Source: Fabrea salina
Taxonomy: Eukaryota > Ciliophora > Heterotrichea > Heterotrichida > Fabreidae
Direction of reading: 5' to 3'
Assembly: GCA_022984795.1 (NCBI GenBank)
Contig: JALIHJ010000020.1
Span: 1 to 64,000 of the forward strand
Length of the DNA: 64,000 nucleotides
The position numbers and the translations under genes are program-made. The notes below the pieces were generated by a model. It worked only from the letters and a program-made list of their open reading frames with translations, ran no database searches and was not told where the DNA came from. Of this stretch, positions 34,477-42,883 are shown piece after piece; position 1 is the first letter of the stretch, and each line of letters starts with the position of its first letter.

Positions 34477-35544
34477 TTAGAAAATTAAAGCTGCTAAGAA
34501 AACTTGCAAATAAACTGCAGAATCCTCATGGACTTTTTGGGAGTAGCCATACAAGTGTGGCAAGTAGACCTCTCTCAAACAGTCAGGGGCATCTACGCTG
34601 TAGGCGTACTGGAAAGAATACCACAAGTAGTAGTAGAGCTCGTAAGTGTCTTCCTCGCTCCAGTACTCCTTCATGCAGTTTTCTCCAAACCTGGCTTCAG
34701 TGTTGCACTTCAAGATCCCTTCAGACTTGACCCATTCACGCACCTTTTCCGCAAACTTAGTTTGGACAGGGTCACCAGCAAACTGTTCACAGTAACTTTG
34801 GCCTTGGGCATTGAACCCACAACTGCATTTGCCTTGAACAACCACACCTGATTGTCCTGCAGGGGAACTGGTGCAGTCTGAGTTTCCTGAGCACTTTACT
34901 GGCAAAGAGTGGTTAGAAATTGGGGCTGGGTAGCACATACTTACTCCTACATCCACACAAAACCCTGACTCGCACAAGTAGTCCACGTAGCCTTTTCCAC
35001 AGTTTTGCTGCAGAACTTCATAGTTAGGCACTGAAAAGTACTTTTTACAAACATTAGTTTTTGTTTTGTTTTGATCAAAATTTTCACAGCCACAGTCGTT
35101 GGTGCAATCAGCATCTTTCAAACACCCAACACCGCCTTCTTTGATTTGTTGTTGGCACTTTTGGTTGAAGCAGTACAGACCGACATCGCAGTCCTGGTTC
35201 TTTTGGCATTCTTGGTTGAGCTGTTTGCCCACACACTTGCCATTCACACAAGAATTGGACTTGTAGCAGTCTATGTCATAGTTGCAAGACTCGCCTGGTA
35301 ACTTGTTGGATGGAACGTAGGGTTGTTTGTAAGTGCAGTTAGCTGAGTCGGAGTTCTTTGTGACATCGCAAATATACCCGTGTTCGCATGGATTAACATA
35401 ATATGTGTCCTGTAGTGAGCTGTAAACCATGCAGTTGCTGGGGTATTCAAACCCCTGTGTGGAGCAAATGTACTTAGAACAGTTCATTGACTTGCCTTGA
35501 GTGTAGCTAGTAAGGAATGCCAATAAGCCAACTAGCACTACCAT
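34477..35544 (-). CDS. Secreted cysteine-rich protein with C-terminal hydrophobic tail
   Basis: 355 residues. A signal peptide (MVVLVGLLAFLTSYTQG) precedes about 30 cysteines, including Dickkopf/EB-type modules (CNYDIDCYKSNSCVNGKC, CQKNQDCDVGLYCFNQKC). The chain ends in a short hydrophobic stretch (VYLQVFLAALIF), as in GPI-anchored precursors. Many ciliate surface proteins look like this. Probably displayed on the cell surface; no enzyme motif is visible. Confidence 0.82.
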   Translation of the reverse strand: MVVLVGLLAFLTSYTQGKSMNCSKYICSTQGFEYPSNCMVYSSLQDTYYVNPCEHGYICDVTKNSDSANCTYKQPYVPSNKLPGESCNYDIDCYKSNSCVNGKCVGKQLNQECQKNQDCDVGLYCFNQKCQQQIKEGGVGCLKDADCTNDCGCENFDQNKTKTNVCKKYFSVPNYEVLQQNCGKGYVDYLCESGFCVDVGVSMCYPAPISNHSLPVKCSGNSDCTSSPAGQSGVVVQGKCSCGFNAQGQSYCEQFAGDPVQTKFAEKVREWVKSEGILKCNTEARFGENCMKEYWSEEDTYELYYYLWYSFQYAYSVDAPDCLREVYLPHLYGYSQKVHEDSAVYLQVFLAALIF

Positions 35545-35588
35545 TTATATAAATTTTAGGGTTGAATAATCATTAACCCATTTAAGTA

Positions 35589-36146
35589 ATGAATAGAAGG
35601 TTTGGTGTGAAGCACCGGATAATATCGGCAATTGAAAAAGAAGACATCATTCTTCTAAACAGGCTCATGAACATGATGAACCACGGCATAGAGGACCCGG
35701 TGGACAAACTAGGAAGCAACATAATGCACATAGCTTGCTACTTAGGCAAAATGAACCTTCTAAACTGGATTTCGAATTCCTACGACATAAGTTACGAAAA
35801 ATACAATACTGACGGAATGGCTCCTATCCACATGGCGGTGAAAGGGTGCAGTTTGAACTCAGTCAAGTGGCTTTGGGAAAAAGGTGTGGACTGCCATAAG
35901 CCTACTTTTTACTACCGAAAAACACCCATCCATATCTGTGGAGAAATGATTGCTCGCAAAGAGTACCCTAATAAACTCAGAGAAATCACCAGGATCAAAA
36001 AGTTTTTGCTAGAAAAGTACTTCGAAGACAAGAGAGGCCACGAAATGAGAAAGTTCATTTGGGTTCACAAAAAACTAAAGCAAAGCAAAAAGTTCATTGG
36101 TGAGTTGCCTTTGGGAATTGCAAGGGAAGTTGCAGAGTACATTTAA
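35589..36146 (+). CDS. Ankyrin-repeat protein
   Basis: 185 residues with about three ankyrin repeats (GSNIMHIACYLGKMNLLNW, GMAPIHMAVKGCSLNSVKW, RKTPIHICGEMIARK) and a basic helical tail. No other domain. It starts 44 bp from the divergent secreted-protein gene and converges with the spliced gene downstream. Confidence 0.82.
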   Translation: MNRRFGVKHRIISAIEKEDIILLNRLMNMMNHGIEDPVDKLGSNIMHIACYLGKMNLLNWISNSYDISYEKYNTDGMAPIHMAVKGCSLNSVKWLWEKGVDCHKPTFYYRKTPIHICGEMIARKEYPNKLREITRIKKFLLEKYFEDKRGHEMRKFIWVHKKLKQSKKFIGELPLGIAREVAEYI

Positions 36147-36174
36147 TTAACTTTTTCACTGTACATTATTTACA

Positions 36175-36681
36175 TTAAGGGTATTTTCTAATGAGCATTT
36201 CTCTGAGTCTTTGGTTTTCGGCCTGAAGTAAGCTGTTGTTTCTGGAGATGTCAACAATATCCTGGATCATGTTTTTGACTTTTTCCTCCCTTTGCATGTC
36301 TTTTTTAATGAACTCAAGCATGATTTCTTTGTGCATGCTCAGCATCTCAGAAAACTAAGTAAGCATTACCTTTGAGCTCAGGGTTTCTTGGAAGCTGTTG
36401 AGTACATTCTCAGGAATACGTTCTTCGTGGGGTGATTTTTCTGTGTAGTGCACAGAGTAGTCTGAGCGTCTGTGTGTAGGTTCAGAGCCAAAGTCAACAC
36501 TGATTTCTTTGTCGCAGGTAGGTTCGGGTTTTCTGTCTAATGCGGGTTTTTGGCTCTTATAGGATTCTTCTGGGAATTTCTGGGGTTCTTCTTTTTGAGT
36601 TGGGTCAAGCATCACGTCGATCTTGTCAGAGTCTTCTAAGTTAGTGATGACGAACCGGCCTCTTTTAGATACTCCTGCCAT
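36175..36681 (-). CDS. Small coiled-coil protein, one 15-nt intron
   Basis: 163 residues after splicing. Exon 1 (MAGVSKRGRFVITNLED...) is polar and charged. Removing the intron at 36355-36369 joins SSK to FSEMLSMHKEIMLEFIKK, which continues as an amphipathic coiled coil (NSLLQAENQRLREMLIRKYP). Without splicing the protein stops at once in a TAG. Such short N-terminal polar plus C-terminal coiled-coil proteins are common in cilia and signalling scaffolds, but I do not recognise the family. Confidence 0.78.
36355..36369 (-). other. 15-nt spliceosomal intron
   Basis: GTAATGCTTACTTAG on the minus strand, phase 0 with an in-frame TAG. Splicing opens a 60-codon coiled-coil exon. T9-A10 conserved. 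Confidence 0.8.
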
Positions 36682-36686
36682 TTGTA

Positions 36687-37259
36687 TTAATTAGAAGTGA
36701 TGGCTAAGTTTAACTCGTTGTGTGAAGCGTACGAAAGGAAGGTTGCCCAGATCATCATAAAAAAGCACTGAAAAAGGACTCGGTGTCTTTCTGGCACGTA
36801 AAAGAAGTTGATGAACTGCAAAGGCAGCCACATTTGGTAGTTAACTATTAAAACCTGGAAATAGTCAGATTTTAACTTGTCAAAGAAAGGCTCAGTTTTG
36901 CCAGTGCCGAAGTGAGCCCAAGCCATGTAGCAGAAGATTTCTGGAGGAGTAAGCACAAACTGGTCCACAAGGATCTTTTTAAGGCTGCTTTTAAGGGTCA
37001 TGGAAGGCCCAAACACCACATCTAAGCCCTTGTACCAAAAGTGACTCAGTCCTCCTGATATAAGACTTCCGTACACAGTGATATTCAGTAACCTCTTGAC
37101 GTCTAGCTTAGGCTTCTTTTCAATTAGCATTTGGGAGAAAGCATCTCCTGATCCCACTATAGCGAATCCTGAAGCCATTCTAAGTAGTGCTTACTTGGTA
37201 CTTACAGGGTACTTCTCAAGTGCTTTCAAGTAAACATTCAAGCATTTAGAAAATACCAT
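36687..37259 (-). CDS. Mpv17/PMP22-family membrane protein, one 15-nt intron
   Basis: 185 residues when spliced. Exon 1 (MVFSKCLNVYLKALEKYPVSTK) supplies the family's N-terminal YLxxLxxxPxxT motif. The intron at 37180-37194 separates it from MASGFAIVGSGDAFSQ. The C-terminal hallmark W-x2-P-x-Q-x2-NF-x2-VP is seen as WLPLQFINFFYVP. Four membrane helices. Family members sit in mitochondrial inner or peroxisomal membranes. Reading from the exon-2 ATG alone would lose the conserved N-terminus. Its end is 5 bp from the next start on the same strand. Confidence 0.93.
37180..37194 (-). other. 15-nt spliceosomal intron in the Mpv17-like gene
   Basis: GTAAGCACTACTTAG on the minus strand. Splicing restores the family-conserved N-terminus. 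T9-A10 conserved. Confidence 0.9.
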
Positions 37260-37351
37260 TTATAAAAAGCTCTTAGTCTAGAACTTTTACAAGAATTCAA
37301 CATCTAGAAACCTCTTAGAAACTAGTGAAAAGTTATGACGTAACCTTATAA

Positions 37352-38773
37352 ATGGACTCTAAAAAAAGGCTTAACTTGGTGGAATCTCACGTTTCAGCTT
37401 CTTTGTCTGTAACTGACAACCGAACGGGCAAAACTTACGAAATCCCAATTGACAAAAACCACATTGAATCTAAACATTTTTCCCAGATCAAAGACAAGTT
37501 AGGCGATCCGCTTAAGTTTTACGACCCAGGCTACGTAAACACTATTAACTGCACTTCCAAGATTTCCTATATTGACGGAGACAAAGGCATTCTGGAGTAC
37601 AGAGGCTACCCCATCGAAGAACTAGCTGAGAAATCCACGTTTTTAGAAGTGGCCTTTTTGCTCATATACGGGGAACTCCCTACTCAGGACCAACTTGAAA
37701 AGTGGGAAACCAAAATAATGTCCCACACTTACTTGCACACCGACATCACTAGAATGATGCAGAGTTTCCACTACGACTCACATCCCATGGGCATAGTAGT
37801 CAGCACTCTTAGTGCCATGAGCACTTTCCAGCCCGAACAAAACCCAGCCCTTCTGCCTGGCATTGACCCCTACAGCGACTCCTTAGTTATGAACAAGCAA
37901 ATCCACCGTATTTTAGGAAGGATCACTACTGTAGCAGCTTATGCCTACAGACACCGCATAGGGCGTCCCTTCAACGAACCTGGAAGAGGCCTTACTTACG
38001 TAGAGAACTTTTTATACATGATGGACAAACTCAATGAAAGTAACTACCAACCCCACCCTAAACTTGCAAGGGCACTGGACGTGCTTTTCATACTCCACGC
38101 TGAACACGAGTTAAACTGCTCCACAGCTGCAATGAGACACTTGGAGTCAAGTGAAGTGGACGTGTACACTTGCACAGCAGGAGCAGCTGCAGCTTTGTAC
38201 GGGAGAAGACACGGAGGAGCCAACGAAGCTGTGCTCAGGATGCTGGAAGACATTGGCAACGTAGAGAACATTCCTAGTTTCTTGCAAAAAGTAAAGTCAG
38301 GCAAAAGACGCTTGATGGGTTTTGGACACAGAGTGTACAAGAACTACGACCCCAGGGCCAGAATAGTCAAAAAACTAGCTGAGGACGTTTTTTCGGTGTG
38401 CGGCAAAGAAAACCTGATTGAAATAGCAATGGAACTTGAAAGAATAGCCCTTACAGACCAGTACTTCATTGACAGAAAACTCTACCCCAACGTGGACTTT
38501 TACACTGGAGTGATTTACAAAGCCATGGGGTTCCCAACTGACATGTTTCCAGTGTTGTTTACGATCCCTCGAGTGGCAGGGTGGCTGGCCCACTGGAAAG
38601 AGTTCCATTCAGACCCCCAAAACAGAATAGTGCGTCCCAGACAAAACTACACTGGGAACAGGAAAAGAGCCTACGTTCCTATTGAGTTCAGAGAGCAGTC
38701 GGAGTTCGTTCTAGACTCAAGGTCTTCAAGTTACTCTAAAAGGAGGAATGTTACTCCCTACGAGTTTAGCTAA
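37352..38773 (+). CDS. Citrate synthase, non-mitochondrial (peroxisomal/bacterial-like) type
   Basis: 473 residues. The catalytic residues are visible: His in HAEHELNCSTAAMRH, His in MGFGHRVYKNYDPRA, and Asp in YPNVDFYTGVIY. It condenses oxaloacetate and acetyl-CoA. The sequence family is the type II-like, glyoxysomal/bacterial group (ISYIDGDKGILEYRGYPIEELAE) rather than the animal mitochondrial one. There is no amphipathic presequence. The N-terminal RLNLVESHV is close to a PTS2 peroxisomal signal (R-L-x5-H-L/A), differing at the last position. A glyoxylate-cycle role is therefore suggested but unproven. Confidence 0.95.
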   Translation: MDSKKRLNLVESHVSASLSVTDNRTGKTYEIPIDKNHIESKHFSQIKDKLGDPLKFYDPGYVNTINCTSKISYIDGDKGILEYRGYPIEELAEKSTFLEVAFLLIYGELPTQDQLEKWETKIMSHTYLHTDITRMMQSFHYDSHPMGIVVSTLSAMSTFQPEQNPALLPGIDPYSDSLVMNKQIHRILGRITTVAAYAYRHRIGRPFNEPGRGLTYVENFLYMMDKLNESNYQPHPKLARALDVLFILHAEHELNCSTAAMRHLESSEVDVYTCTAGAAAALYGRRHGGANEAVLRMLEDIGNVENIPSFLQKVKSGKRRLMGFGHRVYKNYDPRARIVKKLAEDVFSVCGKENLIEIAMELERIALTDQYFIDRKLYPNVDFYTGVIYKAMGFPTDMFPVLFTIPRVAGWLAHWKEFHSDPQNRIVRPRQNYTGNRKRAYVPIEFREQSEFVLDSRSSSYSKRRNVTPYEFS

Positions 38774-38776
38774 TAA

Positions 38777-39151
38777 TTAAGTTTCACTGGGATTTGCTGA
38801 AAAAAGGGATTCTACTTGGGAAACAAGTTCTTTGTCGTCTTCGAAAGAAGGTTTTTTCTTTTTGAACTCGGAAGCTTCTTTCATGGCTTTGGCTCTGATT
38901 TCTTTGCCGTGGTTTTTCCACTGAGTTTTGAAGTGCTGGAGTTCATTTTCTATTTGTTGTTTTTCGTAGCTTGACTCGCCTTCTTGGTACTCAAGCCAGT
39001 CGTCCACTGCTTAGAAGTTACTAGGAGTCCAGTTGCCTTTAGAGAACTTGTACAGGCCTAGACTAACAGCACCTATAGCTCCCAAAGTCAGTCCCAAAAC
39101 ATGCTTTCCCAAACTTTTATTCCTAGCAGACCCACTTTGGAACAACTTCAT
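38777..39151 (-). CDS. Small single-span membrane protein, one 15-nt intron
   Basis: 119 residues after splicing. Exon 1 (MKLFQSGSARNKSLGKH, then VLGLTLGAIGAVSLGLYKF) has a basic start and one membrane helix, like mitochondrial inner-membrane proteins. The intron at 39007-39021 joins NWTP to MDDWLEYQEGESSYEKQQ, a charged helical tail (HFKTQWKNHGKEIRAKAMKE). Read unspliced, exon 1 ends in TAA after 47 codons and the downstream frame has no ATG. It may be a small respiratory-complex subunit; that is inference from shape only. Confidence 0.75.
39007..39021 (-). other. 15-nt spliceosomal intron
   Basis: GTAACTTCTAAGCAG on the minus strand. It ends in CAG rather than TAG but keeps T9-A10. Retention creates an in-frame TAA. 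Confidence 0.78.
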
Positions 39152-39198
39152 TTATAACCCATAAGTTTCAAAATGCCAATTCCCTTTTCAAACATTAA

Positions 39199-40542
39199 AT
39201 GGCAAACAAGGAAAACGGAGCAAACGGTTTGGTTCTTTTCGACGCTTCAAAGAACGAGTTGGGCAGCCCAGAACAAGGGTTCACTAAACTAGTGACTGCT
39301 TTGCAGAAAAAGCACAGCATCAAAACCAACCATGAACCCCTGACCCTAGAAACCTTGGCGGAGTCCCAGCTTTTCGTACTTGGCGGGCCTCGTGAAATGT
39401 TTACGCAGGAAGAATTCGACGCCCTCAAGTCTTTTTTGGAAGGAGGAGGAAGCATACTCATCACTCTGGCTGAAGGCGGCGAAACCAAACTCAAAACCAA
39501 CATCAACTACTTTCTTGAAGAATTCGGAATCTCTGCCAACTCAGACACCGTGATAAGAACTGTTTACTACTCCAAGTACTTCAACCCCAAACACTGCTTT
39601 GTGTCTAACGGCATCATCAACAGAGAACTTTCCAACCTAGCCAAGGGCAGAAATCCCAACTCCAACGCTAACAAAAAAGCTCAGAACTTAGTTAAGAACC
39701 TCCTTAAAGACGAAATTGACCTACGCGACGACCACTCAGGTTTGAACTTCGTCTACCCAAACGGAGTATCTCTGAATGCTCAGAAACCAGCAATTCCTTT
39801 GCTTTCTTCAGGTCCTTACTCACTGCCACTCAACAGACCTTTGGCAGCACTCTATACACCTAAAGCCCGCAGAGGAAGACTCATAGTAGTGGGTTCGACT
39901 AGTTTGTTCAGCGACAACTTTTTAGAAAAAGAAGAAAACCAAAAACTCCAAGACATCATGTTCAGGTGGCTTTTGGGAGAAGAAGGAGTGAACTTAGACC
40001 AAGGTCTTGAAGAAGACAACGACCTCCAAGAGTACTCAATCGTTCCTGAAATCTCGCAACTCTCCCAAAACTTAAAGTCTTGTCTGCAAACTTCAGAAGG
40101 CATCCCTATGAACTTCCGCACTATGTTTGACAACTCGCTTTTCAAGTTCGACGTCGAAATGGTGCCAGAAGCAGTTGAGCTCTACCAAACTATGGGGGTC
40201 AAGCACGAAGCCCTCAACTTAATTCCTCCGCAATTTGAAGCTCCACTGCCTAACTTGCTTCCTGCAGTTTTCCCTCCAAACTTAAAGGAACCCATGCCAC
40301 CTGCACTTGACCTTTTTGACCTGGACGAAGAGTTTGCAAGCGAAAAGGTAAGACTTGCCCAGCTCATGAACAAGTATTCTGACGACGACATTTCTTACTA
40401 TGTCAGAGAAAGCGGAGAAATCCTAGGAGTCACCCAGCAAATAGGCCGTCTTAACTTTGGGTACGACTCAGACGCCGACGCCAAAGCTATTTTGCATAGG
40501 ATCTTGTGTGAAATTGTTGAATACAAAAAGCATTCCCAGTAA
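39199..40542 (+). CDS. IFT52: Intraflagellar transport protein 52
   Basis: 447 residues, family length. LFDASKNELGSPEQGFTKL, GGPREMFTQEEFDALKSFL, GEGGE-like LAEGGETKL, NINYFLEEFGI and the VGSTSLFSDNFLEKEEN segment match IFT52 along its length. The N-terminal GIFT domain and the C-terminal helical part that binds other IFT-B subunits are both present. It is a core IFT-B component needed for cilium assembly. No intron. Confidence 0.97.
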   Translation: MANKENGANGLVLFDASKNELGSPEQGFTKLVTALQKKHSIKTNHEPLTLETLAESQLFVLGGPREMFTQEEFDALKSFLEGGGSILITLAEGGETKLKTNINYFLEEFGISANSDTVIRTVYYSKYFNPKHCFVSNGIINRELSNLAKGRNPNSNANKKAQNLVKNLLKDEIDLRDDHSGLNFVYPNGVSLNAQKPAIPLLSSGPYSLPLNRPLAALYTPKARRGRLIVVGSTSLFSDNFLEKEENQKLQDIMFRWLLGEEGVNLDQGLEEDNDLQEYSIVPEISQLSQNLKSCLQTSEGIPMNFRTMFDNSLFKFDVEMVPEAVELYQTMGVKHEALNLIPPQFEAPLPNLLPAVFPPNLKEPMPPALDLFDLDEEFASEKVRLAQLMNKYSDDDISYYVRESGEILGVTQQIGRLNFGYDSDADAKAILHRILCEIVEYKKHSQ

Positions 40543-40570
40543 TTCTAAACTAAGCTTAGCAATAATTACA

Positions 40571-41407
40571 CTACTGGTTATCTAAAAGGTGCCTGATGGC
40601 TTTGTCAGTGTTTTCGAAAAAGACCAACTCGTCCTTAGAAGGTTTCTTTTTGAAGTAAAGGTTGCGAGTGCCTTCTAAGAACTCGTCAAAACTTTGATTC
40701 ATGCTTCTAACTTGGGTTTCTTCAGTGCTTTGTTTGCTGCTGACTTCTTCAGTTTCTATGCTTGAAACACAAGGGTTGGAAATCTCTTCTACTAAGCTTT
40801 GGTACTGGGAAGCTAGGTGGTTGTACTTGCTGAGGAGTTCTGAGTACTTGACTTTCCAGTCCTGAGGTTCTTTGTCCAGTCCAAGTTTGCTTTCAATCCT
40901 AGACACTGAGTCTCGGAGAGCAGTGAGTTCCCGCTCAGTTTCTAAGTTGATTTCTTTTTGTTTCTGGAGTTCTTGTGAGGTTTTGGAGTAGAGTTCGTAG
41001 AGGTTTTCGTAGTTCTCTTTGATGTCCTCGTTAAATGACTTGCAGCTCATAGTAGCACGCAGGGCTTGGTTTTCTCGAGCAAGTTTGGAGTTCTCCCTTT
41101 TGAGGTCTTCAAGGGGCTTTTTGAGGTTCAAAAACCGAGCAGCCCAAGGCTTGATTGAGGTTTTTTTAGCTTCCTCAAGTTGCTTTAGCAGGTTTTTCTT
41201 TTCGACTTTCCAGGTTTTTGGTTGTTTTGGTTGTTTAGTTGAGGTTTGGTTTTTAGGAGCGATGAGTTCGTGTTTGTTGTTAAAAATAGGAGAAGGCGAC
41301 CTTGTGGAACTCACTGTAGTTAGTCTTGGCGATGTGAAGTACTGAGGTTTGTAGGGTCGTTCATTAGGAGTTAGATACACTTCCAAAGGTTTGTTAGTCT
41401 GGGACAT
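40571..41407 (-). CDS. Coiled-coil protein, unknown
   Basis: 278 residues. The N-terminal 70 residues are polar and Pro-rich (TPNERPYKPQYFTSPRL, with SP/TP sites). A coiled coil covers about residues 80-215. A short conserved-looking C-terminal segment (FEEFLEGTRNLYF-like, ENTDKAIRHLLDNQ) ends the protein. It lies between IFT52 and a transporter, so a centrosomal or ciliary role is possible but not shown. Confidence 0.78.
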   Translation of the reverse strand: MSQTNKPLEVYLTPNERPYKPQYFTSPRLTTVSSTRSPSPIFNNKHELIAPKNQTSTKQPKQPKTWKVEKKNLLKQLEEAKKTSIKPWAARFLNLKKPLEDLKRENSKLARENQALRATMSCKSFNEDIKENYENLYELYSKTSQELQKQKEINLETERELTALRDSVSRIESKLGLDKEPQDWKVKYSELLSKYNHLASQYQSLVEEISNPCVSSIETEEVSSKQSTEETQVRSMNQSFDEFLEGTRNLYFKKKPSKDELVFFENTDKAIRHLLDNQ

Positions 41408-41480
41408 TTATAATTTAACGGCCTGAGTTGTAATATCGGTAAAAACCCAAGTAACAGAAATAAGGAAGTACTTAAATAAT

Positions 41481-42818
41481 ATGAAAACCAAGCTTTTTGT
41501 GTGGTGGATTCTGGTACTAGAAGCCTTGGCAGTTGCTCTTTTCGGACTTTTTGTGAGGTTTGAAGACTCGGCTAACGCAGAGACAATAGGTGACTCAGAA
41601 GCAACTCTTGCAGGAAGCAACCAAATGAATCTTTATCCAGTGTTCCAAGATGTCAATGTTATGATTTTCATCGGGTTCGGGTTTCTGATGGCTTTTTTGA
41701 AGTTCCATTCCTGGAGCAGCATTGGGTTTAACTTTTTGATAGCTGCTTTTTGCATCCAGTTTTACATCTTGTTTTTTGGGTTCTGGCACTGCTTGATCAA
41801 AAACGAGTGGGACACCCCTATTGAAGTCAACATCTTGAAAATGATCACTGCAGACTACTGTGCAGGTGCTGTTTTGATAACTTTTGGAGCAGTGCTTGGT
41901 AAAGTCAGTCCTGGTCAGTTGTTAGTGATAGGGCTAATAGAAACCTGCATTTACAGCTTGAACGAAGTAATTGTATTTGAGGAAATCAAAGCCGTTGACG
42001 TAGGAGGCAGCATTGTCATCCATGCTTTTGGGGCCTTTTTTGGGTTGTGTGTGGCTTGGGTTGCCTCTCCTTCTGCAACGCCTCAGAGTCCCAACAACGA
42101 GTCTAACTACAACTCAAACATTTTTGCTGCGGTAGGTACCCTTTTCTTGTGGATGTACTGGCCTTCCTTTAACTCAGCAATTGTAGTAACTCCTCAGGAA
42201 CAACAGATGGCTGTGTTCAATACTATGATTTCACTCACAGGAAGTGCTCTTACAAGTTTCGGGGTTTCAGCTGCTTACAATGACTCTAAGTTTAAGATGG
42301 AGGACATACTCAACGCTTCTTTGGCAGGAGGAGTAATAGTCGGGTCTAGTTGCAACTTCATTGTTTACCCTGCAGTCGCTTTGTTGTTTGGAGTTTTTGC
42401 TGGTCTTGTGTCTACTTTTGGTTTTGAAGTAGTTAATGAGTACTTAGCTAACAAGGTCAAACTTTATGACACTTGTGGAGTTTACTACTTACATGGACTA
42501 CCTGGAGTTTTGGGTGCGCTTTTGTCAATAGTGGTCATTGGAGCATGTGGAAGCACTGGCTACGACTTAGACGAAAACAAGTTTGGATTAGACGGGTCTT
42601 TTGGGGACCAGGCAGCCAATCAACTACTTGCTTTACTTATAACCCTGGGGTTTGCAGTCTTTTTCGGTATAGTTACTGGGTGCATTATTAAGAGATGGAA
42701 CACTCCATCCGAGCTCTTTGCCGACAAGGTTTACTGGACTGAACTTGAGACCGATCAAGACTACGAGTTAGCCAACCAAGTAAGTACTCCTAGAGAGGAT
42801 ACTCCTGGCCAGTGCTAA
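41481..42818 (+). CDS. Rh-type ammonium/ammonia channel, paralogue 1
   Basis: 445 residues, about 11-12 membrane spans. The Rh signature FQDVNVMIFIGFGFLMAFLK and the DTCGVYYLHGLPGVLGAL segment separate it from microbial Amt. The two pore histidines are seen in GGSIVIHAFGAFFG and YLHGLPG. It conducts ammonia/ammonium or possibly CO2 across the plasma membrane. The cytosolic tail is acidic. A second copy lies at 52158-53504. Confidence 0.95.
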   Translation: MKTKLFVWWILVLEALAVALFGLFVRFEDSANAETIGDSEATLAGSNQMNLYPVFQDVNVMIFIGFGFLMAFLKFHSWSSIGFNFLIAAFCIQFYILFFGFWHCLIKNEWDTPIEVNILKMITADYCAGAVLITFGAVLGKVSPGQLLVIGLIETCIYSLNEVIVFEEIKAVDVGGSIVIHAFGAFFGLCVAWVASPSATPQSPNNESNYNSNIFAAVGTLFLWMYWPSFNSAIVVTPQEQQMAVFNTMISLTGSALTSFGVSAAYNDSKFKMEDILNASLAGGVIVGSSCNFIVYPAVALLFGVFAGLVSTFGFEVVNEYLANKVKLYDTCGVYYLHGLPGVLGALLSIVVIGACGSTGYDLDENKFGLDGSFGDQAANQLLALLITLGFAVFFGIVTGCIIKRWNTPSELFADKVYWTELETDQDYELANQVSTPREDTPGQC

Positions 42819-42883
42819 GTAACTAATTCAGTTCAATACAATCTTATTATAAATACAGTTAGTACTAGAATTTTCTAATAAAG

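Noticed and set aside
42436-42456. 16-nt GT...TACTTAG segment inside the first Rh gene
   Set aside because: It encodes NEYLA, aligned with NEYM in the paralogue, so it is coding sequence.
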